A stretch of DNA of 6,441 nt from Betaproteobacteria bacterium (GTDB taxonomy: Bacteria; Pseudomonadota; Gammaproteobacteria; Tethybacterales; Tethybacteraceae): NCBI GenBank assembly GCA_026710225.1, contig JAPORI010000108.1, forward strand, positions 1 through 6,441, read 5' to 3'. The translations under genes were made by a program, and so were the position numbers. A model generated the notes under the pieces. It saw only the letters and a program-made list of their open reading frames with translations. It had not been told where the DNA came from and ran no database searches. How positions within the stretch are numbered: position 1 is the stretch's first letter; every line of letters starts with the position of its first letter. This document shows positions 1 through 5,990 of the stretch, piece after piece.

Positions 1-172
1 CTTCTACCGGATGGCCGCATGCTCTGCCGGTTCCGTCTCAATCCGCGATGTGATCTCGTTTCCCAAGACGCAATGTGGTGCCTGCCTGCTCACCGGCGCT
101 CCGGAAACGGTTGCCTCCGGACAACTTTCCGAACTGGGACTGGCCGCTGCCAAAGCCACAAATTCGGATTAG
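1..172 (+). CDS. aspS: Aspartyl-tRNA synthetase, C-terminal end (partial)
   Basis: This is the last 56 codons of an ORF entering from the left edge; it reads in the frame starting at position 2 and ends at TAG 170-172. The translation contains GSVSIRDVISFPKTQ, then GACLLTGAP and a final QLSELGLA. This matches the conserved C-terminus of class II aspartyl-tRNA synthetases, where 'IRDVIAFPKT' belongs to motif 3 and its following helix. The enzyme charges tRNA-Asp (or Asp/Asn in non-discriminating types) with aspartate in the cytoplasm. The catalytic core and anticodon-binding domain lie outside the window, so the discriminating type cannot be judged. It converges on the pseudouridine synthase gene and their stop codons overlap by 4 bp, which leaves no intergenic space for a terminator. 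Confidence 0.9.
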   Translation, partial: FYRMAACSAGSVSIRDVISFPKTQCGACLLTGAPETVASGQLSELGLAAAKATNSD

Positions 173-1107
173 CCAGCCTCGGCGTCCAGCCACTGGCAAA
201 GTTGCGCAAACTCCCTGGGCAGCGGCGCGCTGATGCGCACCTGCTCGCCGCCGGGCAGTGAAAATTGCAGGCTGTACGCGTGCAGAAACATCCGCCGCCA
301 GCCGGCGGCGGCGACCCTGCGATTGGCGGCAAAATCACCATAGCGGCGATCGCCGACTATCGGCATCCCGACATGGGCAAGATGAACCCGGGCTTGGTGG
401 GTGCGGCCGGTAACCAGCACCAGATCAAGCAGGGCTGCCTGCTGCAACTGCTGGCGGCATCTGCTGCGAGTAACACTGCAACTGCCGTCTACCCGGTCAA
501 TGCGCGCCCGCCGGCTACCGGGCCCGTCCGGAGTGAGTTTGCGCAGCGGCACATCGATCACTTTCATGCTGATGCGCCACTTTCCAAAAGCAACCGCAAC
601 ATATGCCTTGCGCACCTGCCCGGTGCGCAGTTGCCGGTGAAAATCGATAAGACCAGCGCGGGTCTTGGCGACCACCAGCGCCCCGGAAGTGTCCCGGTCA
701 AGCCGGTGGGCAAGTTCGATGCGTTCACTGGCGCGGCTCTTGCGCAGGCGCTCGATCAGGCCGCTGCCGATGCCGCTGCCGCCGTGCACAGCCAGACCAG
801 CCGGCTTGGCAAAGACAATCAGGTCATCACACTCGTGCAGCACCGGCGGCTCGGGTGCTGCCGGTGCCTCAGGATTATCAGGCCGGGAAAGCGCAAGTTG
901 CGGCAGCAAAATAAGATCGCCTTGCTTGACGCGCTGGTCGGGACGAACTTTCTTGCCGCCTGCAATCTTGATGCTGCCCTTGCGTAGCAGCCGATAGACC
1001 AGCGGCCGCGGCACCCCTTTAAGTTCACGCAGCAAGAAATTGTCAATGCGCTGGCCGGCATGATGTGCGCCAACCTGCAAGCTGCGGCGCTCAGTTCTTT
1101 TCGCCAC
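169..1107 (-). CDS. rluC: 23S rRNA pseudouridine synthase, RluC family
   Basis: The product is a 312-residue RluA-superfamily pseudouridine synthase. In E. coli RluC isomerises U955, U2504 and U2580 of 23S rRNA. Residues about 18-70 form an S4 RNA-binding domain (AGQRIDNFLLREL, then VYRLLRKGSIKIAGGKK). Residues about 88-300 form the catalytic domain, with the signature AHRLDRDTSGALVVAKT; D137 of HRLD is the expected catalytic aspartate. A second family block, VTGRTHQARVHLAHVGMPIVGD, follows. The length is normal for RluC/RluD-type enzymes. The start is a GTG at 1107: an in-frame TGA lies only two codons upstream, so no earlier start is possible in this frame. No good Shine-Dalgarno is visible. 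S4 plus the HRLDRDTSG signature favours RluC over RluD, but assignment by motif is not absolute. Confidence 0.9.
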   Translation of the reverse strand: MAKRTERRSLQVGAHHAGQRIDNFLLRELKGVPRPLVYRLLRKGSIKIAGGKKVRPDQRVKQGDLILLPQLALSRPDNPEAPAAPEPPVLHECDDLIVFAKPAGLAVHGGSGIGSGLIERLRKSRASERIELAHRLDRDTSGALVVAKTRAGLIDFHRQLRTGQVRKAYVAVAFGKWRISMKVIDVPLRKLTPDGPGSRRARIDRVDGSCSVTRSRCRQQLQQAALLDLVLVTGRTHQARVHLAHVGMPIVGDRRYGDFAANRRVAAAGWRRMFLHAYSLQFSLPGGEQVRISAPLPREFAQLCQWLDAEAG

Positions 1108-1176
1108 AGCCAGTCAGCACCATTTCATCTGAACAGTTATCTCAGACACAGTCGCAAACATGTATTGCTTTACCGG

Positions 1177-2880
1177 TCAGCCGCGACTGCATTTTCCAAC
1201 CCACTTCTGAAACGGCTTGACATTGCTAGCAAAATAGCTAAGCAATTCAGCATCAATGGTGAAAAACTCTAACACTCGGCTCGGATGCGGCGGCGACACA
1301 GCTGCGGCCAGATTGGTGTTTTCCATTATCCACAGGTTGGCAAACTGGCCGATCGGTGCAAAGCCGGGAAAGCACTGCGGAACATAGGTAATGACATGCG
1401 ACATGCTCTCTCGGAAATCTATTGTCTCAACCAGATTCCGGTGCTCTTCGTAGGTCCAGGGAAAATACACACCGACATCATGGTGCAGATAATAGTACTG
1501 ACCTGTGGAAGTAACCAGATCCTGAACATCAAACAGCACGCTGGCCACCTGATCGTCAGGAAGTTTGGCAAGCAGCCGGTATGTCTGCAGGTAAGGATTA
1601 GCATCAAAGAGATATGAACTACGCGCTAATGTCGTATGCTTGTGCCCTGGCATCATGCCTGCCAGACTTGCAAAGGACAGTGCAGCCAGAGAAATTTTGC
1701 TCAGCAATCCAGGTTGCACTCTGAACTTGAACAGTTTGAAACTAGCCGATGCCAGCCATACATGCATATCCGCCATACATATGCCCGCCAGAACAACCAG
1801 CAAATAGAAATTTGTGTATTCAATTTGTTTCGGCAGAAAATGCACCGCCAAAGATGGCAGCAAAGCCATTGAAAGTGGCAGCAGTTTGCAGCATCGCCAT
1901 GCCGACCATACAATGCCAACCAACATCAAACCCAGACTCGGCCAGAAGATAAGCTCAATCTTGTATTTAAAAACTTGTTCACCTCTAAACTGGACAAGTT
2001 TAGAGAAAGGCTCCCGCACTTCTGAAACATAAGTCAATATACTCGACCACACACCCCCTAAAGTTATCCAGTCAAGCACCCCCCACGCAAGCAGCGCCAA
2101 AGCACCTCCGGAAATCAGCAACAGGCGCTCAATTTGCCTGATCGGCAGCAGCAACAGAACCAGACCGAAACCAGCCACCGAAACAGCATACGGCACCCGC
2201 AGCGCAACGGTCAGCCCCAGCAGGAAACCTGCCGCCAGAGCCCGCCCAACCCCCAGCGGGTTTTTCAAAAACGCTGCTGCCGCAAAAAATGCCGCCGCCG
2301 CATAAGTCTCCGCAAGCACATGCGAAGCAAACACGACGAACTCGTACCAAAAGCAGCATACCAGACAGGCTGCCCTGGCCGCCGACTCACTTATCAGTCG
2401 GCGGCACAGCACATATGCACCGAACGGGATCGTCATCGACAAGGTGGCATTGAAAACCTTCACCGCCGGAATGTAGAAATCCGGATGACCTAGCCCGAGC
2501 GCATCGCACACCAGCAGTACCAGCGCCGGCAGCGCCGCTATCAGCCAAGGGCGGGCACCGACATCGTATTCCCACGGAATATAGCCATAGCCAAACACCA
2601 GCCGGTGAGCCTGCTCCAGATACTGGCTAATCTCATCAGCGCGCAAGAAATAGTCGCCGGACAGGCCAACAAACAGGCGCAGCAGCCAGGCTGCCGCCAG
2701 CACCCATGGCAACCACTTCCAAACTGGCTCATCTTTAGACAGCCACACCTTGGACAAATCCTCTCTGCTTCGTCTTGCCAACAAAACCGCCTGGCTGTGA
2801 CAATACTGCATCAACTGCAAGGGCGGGCGCTTTTTTTGCGCTGCTTTCTGCTTTTTGCTTTTTCTAGTGTAGCGAGCCAT
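1177..2880 (-). CDS. GT22-family (PIG-B/ALG9-like) membrane glycosyltransferase
   Basis: This is a 567-residue polytopic membrane protein. A Lys/Arg-rich N-terminus (residues 1-20) is followed by a first membrane helix at about 56-73. A loop then reads DYFLRADEISQYLE, AHRLVFGYGYIPWEYD and GARPWL (about 76-112). This matches the GT22 (Alg9/Alg12/PIG-B) first lumenal loop, with D82-E83 as the expected catalytic acidic pair. About nine more hydrophobic segments follow to about residue 410. VHFLPKQIEYTNFY (about 346-359) resembles the family 'H..PHKE.RF' motif. Residues about 415-567 are a soluble tail, probably periplasmic. The family transfers hexoses (mannose in eukaryotes) from polyprenyl-phosphate sugar donors; the bacterial acceptor is unknown. 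The ATG at 2880 has no clear ribosome-binding site and lies inside the IS630 end, so the first five codons appear IS-derived. The native start may have been an ATG now at 3754. The gene ends 69 bp before rluC. Confidence 0.8.
   Translation of the reverse strand: MARYTRKSKKQKAAQKKRPPLQLMQYCHSQAVLLARRSREDLSKVWLSKDEPVWKWLPWVLAAAWLLRLFVGLSGDYFLRADEISQYLEQAHRLVFGYGYIPWEYDVGARPWLIAALPALVLLVCDALGLGHPDFYIPAVKVFNATLSMTIPFGAYVLCRRLISESAARAACLVCCFWYEFVVFASHVLAETYAAAAFFAAAAFLKNPLGVGRALAAGFLLGLTVALRVPYAVSVAGFGLVLLLLPIRQIERLLLISGGALALLAWGVLDWITLGGVWSSILTYVSEVREPFSKLVQFRGEQVFKYKIELIFWPSLGLMLVGIVWSAWRCCKLLPLSMALLPSLAVHFLPKQIEYTNFYLLVVLAGICMADMHVWLASASFKLFKFRVQPGLLSKISLAALSFASLAGMMPGHKHTTLARSSYLFDANPYLQTYRLLAKLPDDQVASVLFDVQDLVTSTGQYYYLHHDVGVYFPWTYEEHRNLVETIDFRESMSHVITYVPQCFPGFAPIGQFANLWIMENTNLAAAVSPPHPSRVLEFFTIDAELLSYFASNVKPFQKWVGKCSRG
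2864..2870 (+). repeat. IS630 end: TA duplication plus terminal GTGT (left)
   Basis: CTAGTGT is the inward-reading left end. The TA at 2865-2866 is the proposed target duplication and GTGT begins the element. The stretch lies within codons 4-6 of the glycosyltransferase ORF. Confidence 0.6.
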
Positions 2881-3726
2881 AAGTTTTTAACATAATTAGC
2901 TTTGGCGAGAAACAACCTTGCGCAGGCGCTCGAACTTGGCAAGAATGGCAGCGGCAAGCCAGACAAAAGGAGAGGCTTTGGTGTTGTAGAGTTTAAAGGT
3001 CTTGCTGGCGATCAGTTGCTTGACGCTGGAGACCGAAGAGTGCCGGATCGCCTGCTGGGTAATGATGCCGAAGAAGCGTTCAACCTGATTGAGCCATGAG
3101 GAGTAGGTGGGAGTGAATTGCACCTTGTAGCACGGGCGTTGTTCGAACCACTGCTTGACCTTGGCGTGCTTGTGTGTGCAGTAGTTGTCGATGATGAGAT
3201 GAATTTCCTTATCCTTGGGGACACTGTCGTCAATGTGCTTGAGGAAGGCAAGGAACTCATGATGGCGATGGCGTTTCCTGCATTGGGTTAATACTTCGCC
3301 GCTGGCAACATTCAAGGCAGCAAACCAGGGGGTGGTTCCGTGCCGCTTGTAGTCATGGTTAACTCCCCCGATATAGTCCAATCCCAGCGGCAGCATTGGC
3401 TGGGTGCGCTGCAAGGCCTGCATCTGGGTCTTCTCGTCTACGCAAAGCACCAGAGTATTGTATGGCGGGTTCATGTACAGCCCGACGATGTCAATGACTT
3501 TCTCGGCCAAGTTCGGATAAGTGGATAGCTTGAAGGCGCGCTGACGATGCGGGTGCGCTGAGCCGCTCCTTGGCCAGATAAGCGGGAAGCGACTATGCCC
3601 TGCAACTGCGATTTCTCTTCGTTGCCGAGAGTGATTGGTACTGTGGGGCGGCCGAGCGGCATGGGCGTGTTCTCCTTGGGGCCGGGAAAAACGACCATTC
3701 TAACATGAATTTGCTGAACTACACAC
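2867..3726 (-). mobile_element. IS630-family insertion sequence, internally deleted
   Basis: The bounds come from an inverted CTAGTGT (2864-2870) / ACACTAG (3723-3729) pair around the transposase gene. IS630/mariner elements duplicate a TA target, and IS630 is known to prefer CTAG. Taking TA 2865-2866 and TA 3727-3728 as the duplication, the outer bases C2864 and G3729 restore CTAG after removal. Beyond GTGT the terminal repeats match only loosely (AG, AGC, then AT-rich), so the ends are well supported by target logic but not by long repeats. The 860-bp length plus about 300 bp of deleted transposase gives a normal IS630 size. The transposase points toward the glycosyltransferase gene, and the IS end contributes that gene's present start codon. 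Confidence 0.72.
2896..3662 (-). pseudogene. IS630-family transposase with internal deletion and frameshift
   Basis: The gene starts at ATG 3662 (MPLGRPTVPITLGNEEK, a typical IS630 start), with AAGGAG at 3672-3677 nine bases upstream. The N-terminal frame runs to RTRIVSA, then near 3536-3542 the sequence jumps to FKLSTYPNLAEKV in another frame. Intact relatives have roughly 100 residues between these blocks, including the helix-turn-helix DNA-binding region and linker; they are missing here and the join is out of frame. The remaining C-terminal frame to TAA 2896-2898 carries a complete DDE catalytic domain: D in LCVDEKTQ, D in HLIIDNY and E in NQVERFF. The second D and the E are 36 residues apart, as expected. 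A 204-residue product from the ATG at 3510 would lack the DNA-binding domain, so the element is probably inactive unless helped in trans. Confidence 0.88.
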
Positions 3727-3729
3727 TAG
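3723..3729 (-). repeat. IS630 end: TA duplication plus terminal GTGT (right)
   Basis: On the minus strand this reads CTAGTGT, the inverted copy of 2864-2870. The TA at 3727-3728 is the second copy of the target duplication. The outer flank is AT-rich accessory DNA. Confidence 0.6.
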
Positions 3730-3775
3730 TTTTATTGGGCGAATTCCAAATCATATGCCAGCAGGCTTGAGAAGC

Positions 3776-3899
3776 TTATTCATCAGCGCGTAGAAATATA
3801 TCCTCGTGTTTTATCGAGTTCCAAAGGTGGCTGCGCTCATCAGCCTGTCGGGTCAAATGCCAACCCAGCAGGACCAGATTGAAGATGCAGAAAAATCAT
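3776..3899 (-). pseudogene. Short membrane-peptide reading frame, apparently frameshifted (unrecognised)
   Basis: An ATG at 3899-3897 overlaps the stop codon of the carrier-protein gene (ATGA). As sequenced it encodes only 19 residues. If the T5 run just after the start were T4, the frame would open into 40 residues: a hydrophobic stretch (IFNLVLLGW) followed by a charged tail (RQADERSHLW, KHEDIFLRADE) ending at TAA 3776-3778. A start-stop overlap, one membrane-like segment and a charged cytosolic-type tail are reasonable for a real small protein. I do not recognise a family and no function is proposed. It may instead be the remnant of a longer gene, or chance coding in a decayed region. Confidence 0.35.
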
Positions 3900-4179
3900 G
3901 GTTTCTTGTTTTGATAAAACTGCTTTAGAAAGACATCAGCCAAGGAACCTGCGGCTTGAAATATTCCCCTTGACAATGTCTGTTTCGGTTGCCAATTGAA
4001 TTCAAAACCGAGTTCATCAGCCAAGGTTCCCAGATACAGGCATGTTTCAAACAGTCCTATGGAGTCAAAATCGATCCTGGCTATATCAAGTGAGTGTCCC
4101 TGTCAACAGTCAGTTTTTCCCTGTCGGCTATTTTTTCAATAGCAGAAAAGATTTTTTCGCTGATTTCTTTGTTTTCCAT
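3896..4179 (-). pseudogene. Acyl-carrier-protein-like gene with a one-base frameshift
   Basis: From ATG 4179 the frame reads MENKEISEKIFSAIEKIADR and then stops at TAG 4081-4083 after 32 codons. Restoring one G near 4087-4090 (TTGATA to TTGGATA) continues it as DIARIDFDSIGLFETCLYL, TLADELGFEFNW and LADVFLKQFYQ, ending at TGA 3896-3898, 94 residues in all. The size, the amphipathic first helix and the DSIGLFE motif fit carrier proteins; S40 of DSI would carry 4'-phosphopantetheine. This is not the canonical housekeeping AcpP, whose motif is DSLD, but resembles stand-alone carriers in accessory operons. No Shine-Dalgarno lies at normal distance. A TATAAT-like box is just upstream, but no matching -35 was found. 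The indel may be real decay or a sequencing error at a short G run. The coding pattern after the break is well kept, so any decay is recent. Confidence 0.62.
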
Positions 4180-4208
4180 GACTTAGGCTATATTATATCT
4201 TAACCTCC

Positions 4209-4231
4209 CCAAATTTCGGGCTTGAATTTGG
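4209..4231. repeat. Inverted repeat between photolyase and carrier-protein genes
   Basis: CCAAATT (4209-4215) and AATTTGG (4225-4231) form a perfect 7-bp stem with a 9-base loop. On the minus strand no T-run follows, so it is not a convincing intrinsic terminator for the photolyase transcript. It may be a weak operator, an RNA hairpin or chance. The surrounding 88-bp gap (4180-4267) also holds a 12-codon ORF from ATG 4238 (MMAKFKPEIWGG) with GAGG upstream, which could be a leader peptide or nothing. Confidence 0.3.
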
Positions 4232-4267
4232 CCATCATGCCGCCTCGTTGGAGACAGTCTGAGTGGG

Positions 4268-5695
4268 TCAACTGGATTTGTGTGTGCGCATTTTCCGGTA
4301 TGCATTCAGGGCGCGCTCGCGACTTGCTGCCAGAGAGACGATCGGGCGCGGGTAATCCTGTCCCAGCTTGATGCCGGCGGCCTCCAGTTCGATTGGGCTG
4401 GCCAGCCAGGGAGCATGGATGTATTTGCTCGTCAGGCCGGCAAGTTCGGGGACAAAGCGGCGCACGTAATCGCCGGCCGGATCGAATTTCCGGCCCTGCA
4501 GGACCGGGTTGAAGATGCGGAAAAAAGGTGCTGCATCGGCACCGGACCCAGCCACCCACTGCCAGTTGGCGGCATTGTTGGCCAGATCGGCGTCCACCAG
4601 CATGTTCCAGAACCATTTCTCGCCCAGCCGCCAGTCGATGAGCAGGTTCTTGACCAGAAACGATGCAACCACCATCCGCACCCGGTTGTGCATCCAGCCG
4701 TATTCGTTCAGTTCGCGCATGCCGGCGTCGACCAGCGGGATGCCGGTCTTGCCGCGCTGCCAGGCGGCAAGGCCTTTCCGATCGCTGGTTTGCCAGGCGA
4801 AGCAGGTGTAATCCGGGTTCAGTTCCCGTTCGGGCAGTTGGGGAAAATCATTGAGCAGGTTGGCACAAAATTCGCGCCAGATCAGTTGGCGCAGCAACTC
4901 GGGTGCCTTGGCCGGCTCCTGGCCGGTATCCGGATTCAGGCTGTGCCACAATTGGCGGGGGCCGATTTCCCCGAAGCACAGATGGGCGGAAATCCGGGTG
5001 GTCGAATCCGGCAGATCGGGTCGATCCCGGCGTTTCCCGTAGTCGGCAGCGTGCCGCTGGATGTATTTGCGCAGTTTCGCCAGAGCGCTTCTTGAGCCTT
5101 GTTGCCCGTATCTGTCCAGTTGCGCATCGGATTTTTCTGCATCCGGGCTCAATTTTTGCAAAGGCAGGGAAGCCGGCCATTTCGCCGGCTTGGTTAGGGT
5201 GCGGGGGGTGGCCAGCGGCCTTGCCGGCGGCGGGGTGGCCATGCAACGGCGCCAAAACGGCGTGAACACTTTGTAGGCGCTGCCGTCCGGCTTGACTATC
5301 GAGCCGGGGGCAAACATCAGCAAGTCGTCGTGAACGACAAGTTGGACATCGTTTCTTGCACAAACCGGTTCGAGCGTCGCCGCCTGGCCGGGCAGGTCGC
5401 GCATGACATGCAGCGAGGCGGGATTGCATTCGCCAATCAGCCTTGTAATTTCCCGGACCAGGCTGCCGCGCCGGACAATCAGCCGCGATCCCAATCTTTC
5501 CAGTTCCCGGTCTAGATCCTGCAACGATTTGGCCAGCCACCAGCGCGAGCGCTGCCCGAAGCTGCGCCGGCTGGCGCTCAGGCCGTCATCAATGTATACC
5601 GGCACAACCGGCAGTCCGCTCTTGCCGGCGGCTGCCAGGCAACTGTTGTCTGCAACGCGCAGGTTTCTTGAAAACAGGCATATGGTGCAGTTCAT
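4268..5695 (-). CDS. phrB: Deoxyribodipyrimidine (CPD class I) photolyase
   Basis: The 475-residue product is close in length to E. coli PhrB. It repairs cyclobutane pyrimidine dimers in DNA with blue light, using reduced FAD and an antenna chromophore. The N-terminal Rossmann-like domain starts FSRNLRVADN (about 8-17), the counterpart of 'FRRDLRLHDN'. The C-terminal FAD domain carries LLRQLIWREF, WMHNRVRMVVASFLVKNLLIDWR, ANNAANWQWVAGSGADAAPFFRIFNP and GRKFDPAGDYVRRFVPEL. By alignment to the E. coli enzyme, the electron-transfer tryptophans are W301, W355 and W378, and N374 is the flavin-N5-proximal asparagine. All needed elements appear present, so it should be active. The antenna type (MTHF or deazaflavin) cannot be told. 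The gene diverges from rimP, and a LexA-like palindrome lies about 90 bp upstream of its start. Confidence 0.93.
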   Translation of the reverse strand: MNCTICLFSRNLRVADNSCLAAAGKSGLPVVPVYIDDGLSASRRSFGQRSRWWLAKSLQDLDRELERLGSRLIVRRGSLVREITRLIGECNPASLHVMRDLPGQAATLEPVCARNDVQLVVHDDLLMFAPGSIVKPDGSAYKVFTPFWRRCMATPPPARPLATPRTLTKPAKWPASLPLQKLSPDAEKSDAQLDRYGQQGSRSALAKLRKYIQRHAADYGKRRDRPDLPDSTTRISAHLCFGEIGPRQLWHSLNPDTGQEPAKAPELLRQLIWREFCANLLNDFPQLPERELNPDYTCFAWQTSDRKGLAAWQRGKTGIPLVDAGMRELNEYGWMHNRVRMVVASFLVKNLLIDWRLGEKWFWNMLVDADLANNAANWQWVAGSGADAAPFFRIFNPVLQGRKFDPAGDYVRRFVPELAGLTSKYIHAPWLASPIELEAAGIKLGQDYPRPIVSLAASRERALNAYRKMRTHKSS

Positions 5696-5784
5696 CGGTT
5701 TGGTCCAGCAGGCATTGTCTGCCCGTATTCTATGGGCTGGCCGCTACTTGCAGCCCCAGCGGCTGCCGCCACATCCGGGAAGTC

Positions 5785-5800
5785 CTGTCGGCTAAAACAG
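5785..5800. promoter_or_regulatory. Candidate LexA (SOS) box upstream of photolyase
   Basis: CTGTCGGCTAAAACAG fits the CTGT-N8-ACAG core recognised by LexA in beta- and gammaproteobacteria, with both half-sites perfect. It lies about 90 bp upstream of the photolyase ATG and 190 bp upstream of rimP. The spacer is not the alternating AT run of the strongest E. coli sites, so binding could be weak. A photolyase is a sensible SOS target. An eight-base match has roughly a 0.5% chance of occurring by accident in this intergenic region. Confidence 0.4.
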
Positions 5801-5975
5801 TCATTCAATTGGCGGCAAAAGGCTTGGCAGAGGGTGGATTCAGGCGGATGCAAGCCCCCGGCCGACCTGGTTTTGCCAAAATCGGATAGAATATCAGCCC
5901 TACCATCGACGCTCCCTGTGGGATGTGCTCACAGGCATGTCACCTGTAACGCGGATTCCCCAGGGTCCGTCGCAC

Positions 5976-5980
5976 AGGAA
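5976..5980 (+). promoter_or_regulatory. rimP ribosome-binding site
   Basis: AGGAA lies ten bases before the ATG at 5991. The same frame is open upstream to ATG 5925, but the RimP homology starts at 5991 (MEQLLDNALTGLGYELVD), so this weak site supports 5991 as the start. Confidence 0.5.
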
Positions 5981-5990
5981 TTATCGCTTG

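Larger units (their letters stand above)
5696..5990. other. Divergent phrB-rimP intergenic region
   Basis: This 295-bp stretch must carry the promoters for phrB (leftward) and for the rimP-nusA operon (rightward). Long frames cross it, but none has family-like sequence. TAGAAT-type -10 candidates occur at 5887-5892 (+) and inside 5731-5740 (-), but neither has a convincing -35. A 5-bp hairpin, ACAGG (5931-5935) with CCTGT (5943-5947), lies in the rimP leader. No tRNA gene was seen, unlike the metY-rimP arrangement of E. coli. Confidence 0.5.

Noticed and set aside
265..987. Long plus-strand ORF of 240 codons opposite the pseudouridine synthase gene
   Set aside because: It is antisense to a clear RluC-family gene, shows no family motif, and is explained by GC-rich codon bias.
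2820..2865. Tandem repeat of GCTTTTT-like units
   Set aside because: These are Lys codons of the basic N-terminal tail of the GT22 protein, irregular in spacing and not a true tandem array.
4180..4200. TATAAT-like box just upstream of the carrier-protein gene as a promoter
   Set aside because: No matching -35 at 16-18 bp spacing, and it is only about 12 bases from the ATG, which would leave almost no leader.
4209..4231. Intrinsic terminator for the photolyase gene
   Set aside because: The 7-bp stem is AT-rich and no T-run follows on the transcribed strand.
4200..4238. 12-codon ORF (MMAKFKPEIWGG) with an upstream GAGG on the minus strand
   Set aside because: It could be a leader peptide or the start of a lost gene, but it is too short to support alone; it is noted under the inverted repeat.
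4280..5095. Plus-strand 271-codon ORF opposite the photolyase gene
   Set aside because: The minus strand holds an unmistakable photolyase; the opposite frame has no recognisable motif.
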